Positions 17,791-26,382 of a stretch of 64,000 nt of DNA are shown in pieces. How positions within the stretch are numbered: position 1 is the stretch's first letter; every line of letters begins with the position of its first letter. Under the pieces are notes generated by a model. It was not told the DNA's origin. It was given only the letters and a program-made list of their open reading frames with translations, and searched no databases. Position numbers and translations under genes: made by a program. The stretch lies in contig NZ_LXTW01000012.1 of NCBI RefSeq assembly GCF_001679005.1, forward strand, positions 143,116-207,115, given 5' to 3'. Origin of the DNA: Moraxella nonliquefaciens. Its GTDB lineage: Bacteria; Pseudomonadota; Gammaproteobacteria; Pseudomonadales; Moraxellaceae.

Positions 17791-19929
17791 ATGAATTTTT
17801 TAAACAAAAAATCCGCCTTTGCTTATTCTGCGTTGGCAATCAGTTTCATGTCGGTTCAGGCACATGCTTTGACCATCCAAGGTCTATCAGCCAGCCAAAT
17901 CAGTGCTGATACGACACAAATTAAGATTGCTTTTGATGGTGAGCCTGTGTCTCCTGTTGCTTATCAGCAGGCAGGTGGCAAACAGCTCACCCTTGATTTT
18001 AATCAAGTAGACAGTGAGGGGATGCCAAGAAACATGCCAATTAATCGTGGTGTGGTCAATGAAATAACCGCATTAAACAACGGCTCAATGACACGTTTGG
18101 TGATTGATTTAAAAGAGCAAGCAAACTACACCAGTAGCATCGAGGATAATCACCTGCTTGTCAATGTCAAGCATGCCAATCAAAAAAACATTAATCAAGC
18201 ATCATCAAGCTCATCTGTTGCCTTAGCATCTGATCAGCCGATGACGGTCAAAGTAAATCCACTGCTTGCACCAACCGCTGCATCATTGGCTGTCAATTAT
18301 GATGGCGTTTCGTCAATTAATTATACAGGCAATACCAATAGTGCCAATGTTACCATCAATCTCACCAATGAAAACATTCCTGTGGATGTGCAACGTCAGG
18401 GCAATAAATTGGTCATTCGTACCACAGGTGCGACCATTCCACGCCATTTAATAAGACGCATCGCTGGTAATGACTTAGTGGCAGATATCAATGCGACCAA
18501 CCAAGGTCAAAATGGTGTGATTAGTATCAACATGACCGATGATTTTGAGTATCAAGCGTATCAGTCAGGTTCAACCCTAAACATTTCAGTATTGCCACCT
18601 AAGCTTTTGCGTGAACCTACCCTGGAAGAGAAAGTGTATACTGGCGAACCTTTGTCTATGGAGTTCCAAGACGTCTCGGTGCGTACCGTTTTAGATGTGT
18701 TGGCAAAATTTGTGAATGATAATGCCAGTGACAGTCAGAGTTATTTAAATATTGTTGCCAATGACTCTGTGCAAGGCAGTATCACACTAAGACTCATTAA
18801 TGTACCATGGGATCAAGCCTTGGATATCATCCTAAAAAGTAAAGGCTTAGGTCAGCGTAAAAATGGTAATGTGATTTTGATAGCTCCTGCCAGCGAGATT
18901 GCCGCTGAGGAAATCAAAGAGTTAGAAGATGCCAGAAGAGTGGATGAATTAGAACCCATTCGTCAAGAATACATTCGCCTAAATTATGCCAAAGCAGAGG
19001 ATATCCATGAATTGATAGGCAGAGTGGGCAGTGCAAGTAGCACAATTGGTTCAGCTAACAATCACAATTCACTGCTTAGCCCACGTGGTAATGCCACCTT
19101 TGACGCTCGCACTAACACCATCATTATTAATGATACAGCACGAAGCATTAATAATGTACGCCAATTGATTGAAACCATTGATATTCCTGTCAAGCAGGTC
19201 ATGATTGAAGCTCGCATTGTGAACGCGTCGGATTCGTTCTCCAAACAGCTGGGTGTTAAATGGGGTTTTAATAGAACTGGTAACAAATTTGACATTCGTG
19301 GCATGAATGGTTTGTCTTCTTCAAATACCGAATCACGCTTTGGTAACTTTGCTGTTGATTTGGGTGTTACAGCGACAAGCGGCATATCGCTGGGACTTTT
19401 AAACATTGATAACTATGCACTGGGCTTGGAGTTATCAGCGATGCAAGCGGATAATAAAGGGGAACTTATCTCTTCACCAAAGGTCTTAACAACCGACAAG
19501 CAAACGGCAAAAATATCATCTGGGATAGAGATTCCTTATCAAGAGGCAGCAGCCAGCGGTGCAACGAGCGTCAGTTTCAAACAAGCAGCCTTGGCTCTGT
19601 CTGCCACACCAAACATCACCCCAGAGGGTAAAATTGGTCTACAATTACAAATTACCAACTCTGCGGACTCTGGCGATAGGGTCTTGGGCGTGCCAATTCT
19701 TACCACAGATGAGATTAATACTAATGTTGTCTTGGAAGATGGTCAGACCGTGGTATTGGGTGGCGTCTTTAAAAATACCATTGGTAAGAATCAAAATAAA
19801 GTACCTTTCTTAGGCGATCTGCCAGGTGTGGGGCGTTTATTTAGAAATGATGTCAGACTAAATAATAAACAAGAACTGCTTATTTTTGTTACACCACGCA
19901 TCGTCAATGATGGTATCAGTCGCTATTGA
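17791..19929 (+). CDS. pilQ: Type IV pilus secretin PilQ
   Basis: Outer-membrane secretin through which the pilus exits and DNA may enter during transformation. The signal peptide ends near AHA (residue 26). Two AMIN peptidoglycan-binding domains follow (about 28-115 and 150-265), then an STN/N0 domain with PLSMEFQDVSVRTVLDVLAKF in part near 285, an N1 domain, and the secretin core from about 470, with VPILTTDEINTNVVLEDGQTVVLGG in part near 650 and LFVTPRI-like LLIFVTPRIV at the end. 712 residues is the normal length. A terminator follows the stop. Confidence 0.96.
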   Translation: MNFLNKKSAFAYSALAISFMSVQAHALTIQGLSASQISADTTQIKIAFDGEPVSPVAYQQAGGKQLTLDFNQVDSEGMPRNMPINRGVVNEITALNNGSMTRLVIDLKEQANYTSSIEDNHLLVNVKHANQKNINQASSSSSVALASDQPMTVKVNPLLAPTAASLAVNYDGVSSINYTGNTNSANVTINLTNENIPVDVQRQGNKLVIRTTGATIPRHLIRRIAGNDLVADINATNQGQNGVISINMTDDFEYQAYQSGSTLNISVLPPKLLREPTLEEKVYTGEPLSMEFQDVSVRTVLDVLAKFVNDNASDSQSYLNIVANDSVQGSITLRLINVPWDQALDIILKSKGLGQRKNGNVILIAPASEIAAEEIKELEDARRVDELEPIRQEYIRLNYAKAEDIHELIGRVGSASSTIGSANNHNSLLSPRGNATFDARTNTIIINDTARSINNVRQLIETIDIPVKQVMIEARIVNASDSFSKQLGVKWGFNRTGNKFDIRGMNGLSSSNTESRFGNFAVDLGVTATSGISLGLLNIDNYALGLELSAMQADNKGELISSPKVLTTDKQTAKISSGIEIPYQEAAASGATSVSFKQAALALSATPNITPEGKIGLQLQITNSADSGDRVLGVPILTTDEINTNVVLEDGQTVVLGGVFKNTIGKNQNKVPFLGDLPGVGRLFRNDVRLNNKQELLIFVTPRIVNDGISRY

Positions 19930-19946
19930 TATTAATGATTTGGATG

Positions 19947-19976
19947 AAAAAGCAGACTCTTTGGTCTGCTTTTTTG
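19947..19976 (+). terminator. Terminator after pilQ
   Basis: AAGCAGAC and GTCTGCTT form an 8-base stem (core 19951-19957 with 19964-19970) and a 6-base loop, followed by a T run. It separates the pil operon from aroK. Confidence 0.85.
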
Positions 19977-20031
19977 TGTTCACAAAAAACCACTGGTCAT
20001 CATTACCCAAACCTTGTATGATAAGGCATTT

Positions 20032-20661
20032 ATGTTTAGTGATTTGATTATGAATGTAGAATCATCGGCGGTGATTGTAGAGGTTTTGGTTGAAAAACCC
20101 ATTCATCACTATGCCCATCTATTGCCCCCCATCTTTTTGGTAGGGCCTATGGGGGCGGGCAAGACAACCATTGGTAAACTGCTCGCCAAGCATCTAAAAC
20201 GCCCCTTTTTGGATGTGGATTGTTATATCAGCAAAAAGGCAGGAGCGGACATTCCTTGGATTTTTGCCAAAGAAGGAGAGTTGGGTTTTCGTGAGCGAGA
20301 AAGTCGTGCCATGAATGAACTGTCTGCCTTGTCAGACATCGTATTGGCAACAGGTGGTGGTGTGGTTGAGCGTGAATGCAATCGAGAATATCTAAAACGT
20401 GGATTGGTTATTTTTTTGGATGCGAGCGTGGACACCCAAATCCATCGCACCAAAAAAGACAAGAATCGCCCTTTGTTGCAAAATGACAATCCCAGAGCAG
20501 TTTTAGAAAACCTTTACCAAAGACGTGCCCCTTTATATCAAAAAGTGGCAGACATTACGGTTACCACAGGACATGTTTATCCCAAACAGATGATGAATGA
20601 GATATTAGACCTTTTGACTGCTTATGCCAAAAATCTTGAAAATCAGTCAAATGCAACATAA
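20032..20661 (+). CDS. aroK: Shikimate kinase
   Basis: Phosphorylates shikimate in aromatic amino acid synthesis. P-loop GPMGAGKTTIGKLLAKHL near residue 38, substrate-binding LDVDCYIS near 61, FREREs in GELGFRERESRAM near 83, and the ATGGGVVE motif near 106. An N-terminal extension of about 30 residues is unusual compared with the 170-180 residue enzyme. The ATG at 20032, with TAAGG at 20022-20026, is favoured over the TTG at 20014; a third ATG at 20050 is possible. It precedes aroB as in most gammaproteobacteria. Confidence 0.93.
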   Translation: MFSDLIMNVESSAVIVEVLVEKPIHHYAHLLPPIFLVGPMGAGKTTIGKLLAKHLKRPFLDVDCYISKKAGADIPWIFAKEGELGFRERESRAMNELSALSDIVLATGGGVVERECNREYLKRGLVIFLDASVDTQIHRTKKDKNRPLLQNDNPRAVLENLYQRRAPLYQKVADITVTTGHVYPKQMMNEILDLLTAYAKNLENQSNAT

Positions 20662-20728
20662 TCGCTTTTTAAATGATTTATTTATTTTACCCATTTCTTA
20701 TTTTACCGACCATTTTGAATAAATCCCC

Positions 20729-21832
20729 ATGACACACATTGCCAGCACACTTAGCGTTCATACCCAAAGCCATGACTATCCCATTTTTATCGGTACCAGC
20801 TGTGCAGATGATATGGATTTGGCAAGTCCCATTTTGCCTTTTATCAAGGGCAAGCAAGTACTTATCGTTACTAATACCACAGTTGCTCCTTTGTATTTGG
20901 TGAATTTAACCAACCACTTGATGGCGGAGCATTTGACCGTGGCAAGTTGTATTTTGCCAGATGGTGAGCAATATAAAAACCAAGAATATATCAATATTAT
21001 TTATGACATGCTGATGAAAAATCATTTCACCCGAGATTGTACGCTCATCGCCCTAGGTGGTGGAGTGATTGGTGACATGACAGGGTTTGCAGCGGCAAGC
21101 TTTATGCGTGGCGTGAACTTCATTCAAGTACCAACCACGCTACTGGCACAGGTGGACTCATCGGTAGGTGGCAAGACAGGCATTAATCATCCGCTTGGTA
21201 AAAACATGATTGGGGCATTTTGGCAGCCTGCTTGTGTGTTGGCAGACATGCGTACATTTGATACGTTGCCCAAAAGAGAATTTGCGGCAGGACTGGCAGA
21301 GGTGGTAAAATACGCTTTGATATTTGATAAAGATTTCTTAGATTGGCTTGAAACAAATGCCATCAAAATCAACGCCAGAGATGCCCAGATACTAAGTGAC
21401 ATGGTGTATCGTTGCTGTGATTATAAAGCACAAATCGTCGCCAGTGATGAGCGAGAATCAGGCGTGCGTGCCTTACTCAACTTTGGACATACCTTTGGAC
21501 ATGTCATTGAGACGCACATGGGTTATGGTAATTGGCTTCACGGAGAAGCAGTGGCGGTAGGTATGGTGCAGGCGATGCTGATGTCCTACAAATTGGGCTT
21601 TATTGGTTGGCATGAGATGAAACGAGTGATTGATTTATTGCAAATTTTTAATTTGCCAGTCAAACCGCCTTATATAGAATCATCTGTGGCATTAGATTTG
21701 ATGGGGCATGACAAAAAAGTACAAGATGGCAATATCCGCCTTGTTTTGTTAAAAAAGCTCGGTCGGGCATTTGTAACCAAAGATTTTGATATAAAGACAC
21801 TCATGCAAGTGCTAGATGGCACTGCTTATTAA
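20729..21832 (+). CDS. aroB: 3-dehydroquinate synthase
   Basis: NAD- and metal-dependent cyclase, second step of the shikimate pathway. Motifs: LPDGEQYKNQE near residue 74, GGGVIGDMTGFAAASFMRGV near 110, QVPTTLLAQVDSSVGGKTGIN in part near 133, and the metal-binding His in NFGHTFGHVIE near 250. The length of 367 fits. The ATG at 20729 lacks an obvious ribosome site. The following gene begins after a 64-base gap, in the position that damX holds in many relatives. Confidence 0.96.
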   Translation: MTHIASTLSVHTQSHDYPIFIGTSCADDMDLASPILPFIKGKQVLIVTNTTVAPLYLVNLTNHLMAEHLTVASCILPDGEQYKNQEYINIIYDMLMKNHFTRDCTLIALGGGVIGDMTGFAAASFMRGVNFIQVPTTLLAQVDSSVGGKTGINHPLGKNMIGAFWQPACVLADMRTFDTLPKREFAAGLAEVVKYALIFDKDFLDWLETNAIKINARDAQILSDMVYRCCDYKAQIVASDERESGVRALLNFGHTFGHVIETHMGYGNWLHGEAVAVGMVQAMLMSYKLGFIGWHEMKRVIDLLQIFNLPVKPPYIESSVALDLMGHDKKVQDGNIRLVLLKKLGRAFVTKDFDIKTLMQVLDGTAY

Positions 21833-21896
21833 TTTTAGACGGCAGGGCTTATTGTGTGATAAAAATTCAACATGCCCACATAAAAAAGGCAATACC

Positions 21897-22928
21897 ATGA
21901 CCCAAAGTATGGCGATGATTCATAAAAAATCCAAAAAACAAGCATTGATTTGGCTTGTTATGGCAGGCATTATGTTGATATTGTGGTTTTTTATGTCACT
22001 CTTTGATGGCACACCAGTGACTGCCAAAGAACGCAAAAAGACCCAAGTGGTGGCAGAAGACTTTGCTTTACCCCTAACAATTGATCATTTAAATGAGTTG
22101 GCAAGGGAGGTGCCACCCATTGATTTTACAACAGTGGTGCAAGATTTGCGTAATTATCCTGCCGAATTTAAAGACAAAAAATTTTTTGAGAATAATAAAA
22201 AACGCTGGACGGTGCAAGTGATGGATGTGGCTCAAAATGAAATCATTACCGAATATCTCAAAAGGCGTAATGACCGTGAAAAATTTGCCTATTTTCGTTA
22301 TTATAATACCAACAACGAACAGCGTTATATTCTCACCTATGGCATCATGGGCAGCACCCAAGAGGCACTGGGGACGATAAAAACGATAGATTTTGAACTG
22401 CCCAAAAGCATCATGCCCATGCCCGAACAGATGAGTCGTTATGTAAGCATGATAGATAATTATGAACGTCCAGAGATGCTTGTGAATGTTTCTAAGGAGG
22501 CACCACGTTTGGTAAAATTACAACCTACCGAAAAAGAAATTCCCGCCCAAGCACCAAAAGAAGAGATGAGCCAAAAAATACACGAGCCTAAGACCGTCAA
22601 AGAAGAACAGGTTGCTGATTTTGATGAAGAAGTCAAACCTAATGAACAGTCCAATACTAAGACCAGTGCCAAACCTACTGCCAAATCTAATACTAAGCCC
22701 AGTGCCAGACCTAATGAACAGCCCAATGAACAAATCAATCGTCTTAATGCCAATGAACAACTTAAAATGCCACCGACCATCACACCCAAAGAAATGCCAA
22801 AACAGCCCAAACCACAACAAACTCAGCCCAAATCTAAACCATCCGCCCAAGGTGTAAATATTGCTGATTTGACACCTGCCCCACCCATCTCTGGTATGAA
22901 TACATCCGTGATACCAGGTGATGAATGA
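21897..22928 (+). CDS. SPOR-like domain membrane protein in the DamX position
   Basis: About 343 residues. The N-terminus is short and basic, then one transmembrane helix (about 18-38). A domain near 95-165 has WTVQVMDVAQNEIITEYLKRR and RYILTYGIMGSTQEAL, which resembles a SPOR-type fold: WTVQV opening and YGIMGS loop. The C-terminal third is a low-complexity Pro/Lys/Asn/Gln repeat (SNTKPSARP-like units). The context aroK-aroB-x matches damX, a septal SPOR protein. The start ATG 21897 is chosen because the upstream part of the frame overlaps aroB. The function in division is inferred. Confidence 0.6.
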   Translation: MTQSMAMIHKKSKKQALIWLVMAGIMLILWFFMSLFDGTPVTAKERKKTQVVAEDFALPLTIDHLNELAREVPPIDFTTVVQDLRNYPAEFKDKKFFENNKKRWTVQVMDVAQNEIITEYLKRRNDREKFAYFRYYNTNNEQRYILTYGIMGSTQEALGTIKTIDFELPKSIMPMPEQMSRYVSMIDNYERPEMLVNVSKEAPRLVKLQPTEKEIPAQAPKEEMSQKIHEPKTVKEEQVADFDEEVKPNEQSNTKTSAKPTAKSNTKPSARPNEQPNEQINRLNANEQLKMPPTITPKEMPKQPKPQQTQPKSKPSAQGVNIADLTPAPPISGMNTSVIPGDE

Positions 22929-22977
22929 TGGACATGCATGCAAATAATCACTGCCAAAGAATGAATGAGGGTATGCA

Positions 22978-23601
22978 ATGAAAAATTTGAATGCTCAGAT
23001 GGTATTGGAACAATTAAAAGCAGGTAATTTGCGTTATATTGAAAAAATCACAAATGCCAAAGAACATTACCAACCCCCGCCCATATTGGTAGAAGAGCAG
23101 TTACCATCAGCGATTATCTTAGGATGTTCGGATGCTCGTGTGCCTGTGGAGTTGATTTTTGATCAAAAATTGGGCGAAATGTTTGTGATCCGAGTGGCGG
23201 GTAATGTGGTTGCCCCAAGTCAGATCGGTTCGGTAGAGTTTGCTGCTGAAAAATTCGGTACCGAACTTGTTGTTGTGCTTGGACATAGCCACTGTGGCGC
23301 GGTAACAGCATGCGTGGAAACACTCATCAACCCTGAGCAGTATTATTCGCCCAATTTACAATCCATTGTTGACAGAATCCGCCCCAGTGTATACAATCTA
23401 CATGAGATATTAACCGCAGATGGCAACGAGATAGATATGGATGAGTTTATTGACCGTGCTGTGCGTGCCAATGTAAGACTGTCGGTTAGCCAATTAAAAT
23501 CAGGCTCACGCAGTTTGGAGGATATGGTCAATGGCGGACGATTGACCATTGTCGGTGCAGAGTATGATGTTGCCACTGGTAAAGTGAACTTTTTTGAATG
23601 A
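22978..23601 (+). CDS. Beta-class carbonic anhydrase
   Basis: Interconverts CO2 and bicarbonate. Zinc ligands are visible: Cys and Asp of GCSDARVP near residue 49, and His and Cys of LGHSHCGAV near 103. RVAGNVV near 75 and the AEKFGTELVVVLGHS run belong to the same family. The length of 207 is normal. The start ATG 22978 has GAGG upstream. It stands just after the SPOR-like gene, with a 49-base gap. Confidence 0.95.
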   Translation: MKNLNAQMVLEQLKAGNLRYIEKITNAKEHYQPPPILVEEQLPSAIILGCSDARVPVELIFDQKLGEMFVIRVAGNVVAPSQIGSVEFAAEKFGTELVVVLGHSHCGAVTACVETLINPEQYYSPNLQSIVDRIRPSVYNLHEILTADGNEIDMDEFIDRAVRANVRLSVSQLKSGSRSLEDMVNGGRLTIVGAEYDVATGKVNFFE

Positions 23602-23716
23602 TTTTATCAATAGGTTTATTAAAATCTACCGATGTGGCAAAATCTTGTTGCCTTATCCCAACTAAGTGTTTTATCGATTAAATGTCAATCAAATATCAAC
23701 CTAAATGGAGAAATTA

Positions 23717-24250
23717 ATGACTTTCATACCCCAGCCTGACCAAGCCTTGACCGCTGATGGCGTCAAAGACATTCCAACAGCATCTGAGAACTTTACTTTT
23801 AATCACACCATGCTACGTATCAAAGACCCTGCCAAATCACTAGAATTCTATACTGGCGTGCTTGGAATGACCCTATTACGCCACAGTCAGTTTCCTGATG
23901 CCGAATTTGACCTATATTTTTTGGCAAAATTGACCGCTGATGAGCGTGACAATCTGCCTGCTGCTGGTGATTTGACCGCTTATGTTTCTCGCCAACGTGG
24001 CATCTTAGAGCTGACACACAACTATGGCACTGAAAATGATGCCAATTTTAGCTATCATGACAGCAACAGCGACCCCAAAGGTTTTGGGCATATTTGCTTT
24101 GCTGTACCCAATTTGGCGGAGGCGGTGGCATGGTTTGATAAAAACAATGTCGTGTTCCAAAAACGCCCTGAGGATGGTAATATGAAAGACATTGCCTTTA
24201 TTAAAGACCCAGATGGCTACTGGATAGAGATTATTGAGTTAAAAGGCTAA
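23717..24250 (+). CDS. gloA: Lactoylglutathione lyase (glyoxalase I)
   Basis: Metal-dependent enzyme that turns the methylglyoxal-glutathione hemithioacetal into S-lactoylglutathione. A VOC fold with HTMLRIKDPAKSLEFYTGVLGM in part near residue 30 (His ligand), the ELTHNYGTE strand near 96 (Glu ligand), HICFAVPNLAEAV near 122 (His) and the C-terminal GYWIEIIEL (Glu). At about 177 residues it is like the longer eukaryote/proteobacterial form. The ATG at 23717 has GGAG 6 bases upstream, better than the ATG at 23705. A strong terminator follows. Confidence 0.95.
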   Translation: MTFIPQPDQALTADGVKDIPTASENFTFNHTMLRIKDPAKSLEFYTGVLGMTLLRHSQFPDAEFDLYFLAKLTADERDNLPAAGDLTAYVSRQRGILELTHNYGTENDANFSYHDSNSDPKGFGHICFAVPNLAEAVAWFDKNNVVFQKRPEDGNMKDIAFIKDPDGYWIEIIELKG

Positions 24251-24273
24251 AACTTAAGCAAATGGCTAAAATC

Positions 24274-24299
24274 AAAAACACGCTTTTGGGCGTGTTTTT
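24274..24299 (+). terminator. Terminator after gloA
   Basis: AAAAACACGC (24274-24283) and GCGTGTTTTT (24290-24299) form a perfect 10-base stem with a 6-base loop and a T tract. It marks the left side of the accessory island. Confidence 0.9.
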
Positions 24300-24334
24300 G
24301 GTTGTTGGTTATTAATTGTTTATAATCTTATCTA
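24298..24334 (+). promoter_or_regulatory. Orphan promoter-like sequence sharing 14 bases with the phage regulator promoter
   Basis: TTGGTT (24298-24303), a 17-base spacer and TATAATCTTATCTA (24321-24334). The same 14-mer, also 17 bases after a TTGCCA hexamer, starts the regulator promoter at 26366. No gene follows it on this strand; it points towards the tail of the antitoxin gene, so an antisense transcript or a dead copy are both possible. Confidence 0.35.
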
Positions 24335-24465
24335 CATGGTCAAAAAAGTACTTGCACCTAGATGGATGGTAGGGCAAGCCGATAGGTGTATTTATACTTT
24401 GTTAAATGATAAGTCTGATAGTATTTGATGATATCAGATAGCTTTTCAAAATTCATAGATTTAAC

Positions 24466-24499
24466 CTGTTTTACGGTGCGACATTACACCGCAAAACAG
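24466..24499. repeat. Strong hairpin at the left of the island
   Basis: CTGTTTT-a-CGGTG (24466-24478) pairs with CACCG-c-AAAACAG (24487-24499): thirteen-base arms with one mismatch and an 8-base loop. It lies 6 bases after the antitoxin stop (minus strand). No T tract follows on either strand, so it is not a clear terminator. Confidence 0.7.
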
Positions 24500-24505
24500 A
24501 ATAAG

Positions 24506-24787
24506 TTAAGCCATGCTAATTAAATCAGGGTTTTTGTCAAGCAATCTAATTAGGGTAATGGCTGGGCCTGTTGGTGTTCTAATGCCTTGTTCCCAATTTC
24601 TAAGCGTTTTAGGGCTAATATGTAACTTCTGGGCGAACTGGGTTTGTGATAGCCCTGTTTTTGCCCGAATGTCTTTGATGTTTGGGCGTTCATAGGTGAA
24701 TGTACGACTTGGGGCAATTTCGCCCTTTGTAATGGCAATGGCTTCATTCATAGAAGCGACGATGTCATCAAATAGTTGCTTATCCAT
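24506..24787 (-). CDS. higA: HigA/NadS-type antitoxin, XRE family
   Basis: DNA-binding antitoxin of 93 residues that should neutralise the adjacent toxin and repress the operon. The helix-turn-helix is GLSQTQFAQKLHISPKTLRNWEQG (about residues 46-69), followed by RTPTGPAITLIRLLDKNP, a hallmark of HigA2-like antitoxins. The N-terminal part MNEAIAITKGEI is also typical. Its start overlaps the end of the toxin gene by 8 bases (ATGGATAA), so translation is probably coupled. Toxin before antitoxin is the HigBA order. Confidence 0.88.
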   Translation of the reverse strand: MDKQLFDDIVASMNEAIAITKGEIAPSRTFTYERPNIKDIRAKTGLSQTQFAQKLHISPKTLRNWEQGIRTPTGPAITLIRLLDKNPDLISMA

Positions 24788-25118
24788 TTTTAAGCTCCTG
24801 TTTTAGTATGGTGATAAGGGTTTTAAAAACCGCTTTTTCAGCATTAGTAATATTATCTTTGACGGATTTTGGATAAACCGCAAACAGATAAATGCGACCA
24901 AATTCATCTGTATAATAATATAAGATTCTAACTCCGCTACTCTTGCCACTGTTACGACCAAAACGAATCTTTCTAAGTCCACCAGTACCTTGAATTAAAT
25001 CCCCTTTTTGTGGGTCATTTAACAGCTCATTTTGAATCTTGCGATATTCATCATCATCAAATAATTCTTTAATGGCTTTTGTAAAAATACTGGTTTCAAT
25101 AAAGGTCAATAACTGCAT
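24780..25118 (-). CDS. higB: HigB/RelE-type toxin
   Basis: Predicted ribosome-dependent mRNA interferase of the HigB2/RelE-ParE fold, 112 residues. Typical elements: LLNDPQKGDLIQGTGGLRKIRFG (about 33-55), then GVRILYYY near 63 and a late strand IYLFAVYPKSVKDNIT near 76. Its promoter lies at the end of the phage zot remnant upstream. The pair looks complete and likely active, in contrast to the decayed phage gene next to it. Confidence 0.88.
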   Translation of the reverse strand: MQLLTFIETSIFTKAIKELFDDDEYRKIQNELLNDPQKGDLIQGTGGLRKIRFGRNSGKSSGVRILYYYTDEFGRIYLFAVYPKSVKDNITNAEKAVFKTLITILKQELKNG

Positions 25119-25140
25119 TTGTAGCTCCTAATTTGATGAT

Positions 25141-25169
25141 ATTATATAACCCATTGGGGTATAAGTCAA
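25141..25169 (-). promoter_or_regulatory. higBA promoter with operator-like palindrome in the spacer
   Basis: On the minus strand TTGACT (25169-25164), a 17-base spacer and TATAAT (25146-25141). The spacer holds the palindrome CCCCAATGGGT; on the plus strand it reads ACCCATTGGGG (25149-25159). This is a natural site for autoregulation by HigA. A near-identical motif occurs twice at the phage regulator promoter. Confidence 0.65.
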
Positions 25170-25976
25170 GAGCTATTTTCAGATTGGGTTTGGGTTGTAT
25201 CAAAATCAGCATTATTGGTAAAGCTATTTGTTTTAGAGTGATAAACTTTGCCATTATTGATGTAATCTAGACATTCATTGATTGGTAATGTCATGCGGTT
25301 GCCATAAGAATTGTATGCGATGCAATCATTACCCATTTTCATAACACCCCTTACTTGTAACATGGGGTCTTGATGTCTGATGATGTAATCTTCTGGTAAA
25401 TCCCTTTGGCATAAAAACAAGCGACGGTTGTGTAATTCATCTTGATGATGTTCATGGTTATTTTGAGTGATTGATTCACTTTGTGAACTGTTTTGATTAT
25501 CGGTTGATAATGAAAATGTTGAATTGATGGCATCATCTTGCTGTGTTTTTTTGGTAGACTTTTGTTCTACGCCATAAATTTTAGAAAAAAAGTTATCATT
25601 AAAAAATAGCATTTTGACAGCAAAATAGCCAAATAAAATAACACCAAAAATAATAAAAAATAAGTTTTTGGGAATGCGTTTTTTGTGGGTGTGAATGGTT
25701 GCTGATTTATAGTACTTGTAAACGCTTTTATCATAATTAAAGCGTTCGGTGTGTTCGGCTAACTTTTTATTGCTTGGAGCATTTGAGGAATCAACACAAT
25801 AAGCCCAATTAAAAATGGTCGCTGATGATAGACCCCACCCCCGATGTAAATGATGGTGCATGCCAACAACCGCCCTAAAATTGGGATGTAGCAATACAGG
25901 AAATTGAGTAATGCCAAAAATATCATGCCCTGTGTGACGGTGTATTTGCAGGGCATCACAAATCTCATTATCATAA
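25166..25976 (-). pseudogene. Zot-like (filamentous phage gpI) gene, N-terminus missing
   Basis: Encodes the C-terminal two-thirds of a zonula-occludens-toxin/gpI phage assembly protein. Recognisable family text: DALQIHRHTGHDIFGITQFP, HHHLHRGWGLSSATIF and RFNYDKSVYKYYKSATIHTHKKRIP, then a transmembrane helix (KNLFFIIFGVILFGYFAV) and a Ser/Asn/Gln-rich periplasmic tail with two Cys. The P-loop ATPase half with Walker A is absent. The frame stays open to 26113, but residues before about RYDNEIC have no Zot likeness and overlap the upstream ORF. This suggests a deletion that joined two phage genes near 25975. Confidence 0.75.
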
Positions 25977-26318
25977 CGAGATTTTGTGTAGGGTTTTATT
26001 GTCTTTTGGATTGGATTGGCTTTGTGCCTTATGTGCCTTATCCAATGCGATAAGGTTGTCAATGTGGGCATTAAACAATTCTTTGGTGTTGGGAAGCTCA
26101 AAACACTTTGCATGTTTATAAGCGTGATGAATGCTTTTGTATGACAAAAGTTTGTCTAAGTGTTTGGCAGGGATGAAGAAGTCATCATCAGAGCCGTTTA
26201 GGGTTGCACAAACCTTGATATTATTGCCAACGCTTTTATAAATGCGTAGTTTTGAAGTCTTGTTTGACAGCTCAATAAGTGTTTCTTGATGGTCGTAGAT
26301 TGAGAATAGATTTTTCAT
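25971..26318 (-). CDS. Hypothetical phage-island protein
   Basis: 115 residues from ATG 26318, which has GGAG 7 bases upstream; not recognised. The sequence is globular and basic, with DDDFFIPAKHLDKLLSYKS in the middle, and ends in a polar tail whose last residues (HKISL) coincide with the zot deletion junction. Its true C-terminus may therefore be lost. It is divergent from the DUF3693-like regulator across about 100 bases that hold the operators, the place of an early phage gene. Confidence 0.55.
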   Translation of the reverse strand: MKNLFSIYDHQETLIELSNKTSKLRIYKSVGNNIKVCATLNGSDDDFFIPAKHLDKLLSYKSIHHAYKHAKCFELPNTKELFNAHIDNLIALDKAHKAQSQSNPKDNKTLHKISL

Positions 26319-26342
26319 GTTGCCACTCCACATTGTGAGAAT

Positions 26343-26371
26343 TTGCCAAGATTGGCGGTTAGGGGTATAAT
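26343..26371 (+). promoter_or_regulatory. Promoter of the phage-type regulator
   Basis: TTGCCA (26343-26348), a 17-base spacer and a perfect TATAAT (26366-26371) precede the regulator gene. Two operator-like motifs lie just downstream. Confidence 0.7.
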
Positions 26372-26382
26372 CTTATCTATAT

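Noticed and set aside
22518..22943. Phe/Gly/Leu-rich minus-strand ORFs opposite the SPOR-like gene
   Set aside because: They mirror the low-complexity Pro/Lys/Asn codons of the plus-strand gene and have no start signals.
24251..24505. Left attachment repeat for the phage relic
   Set aside because: I looked for a copy of the tRNA-Arg 3' end here and found none, so no attL is claimed.
25759..25974. Hydrophobic minus-strand ORF inside the Zot-like segment
   Set aside because: It is the shadow of the Zot frame, which has clear family similarity; the hydrophobic text comes from the other frame and has no ribosome site.
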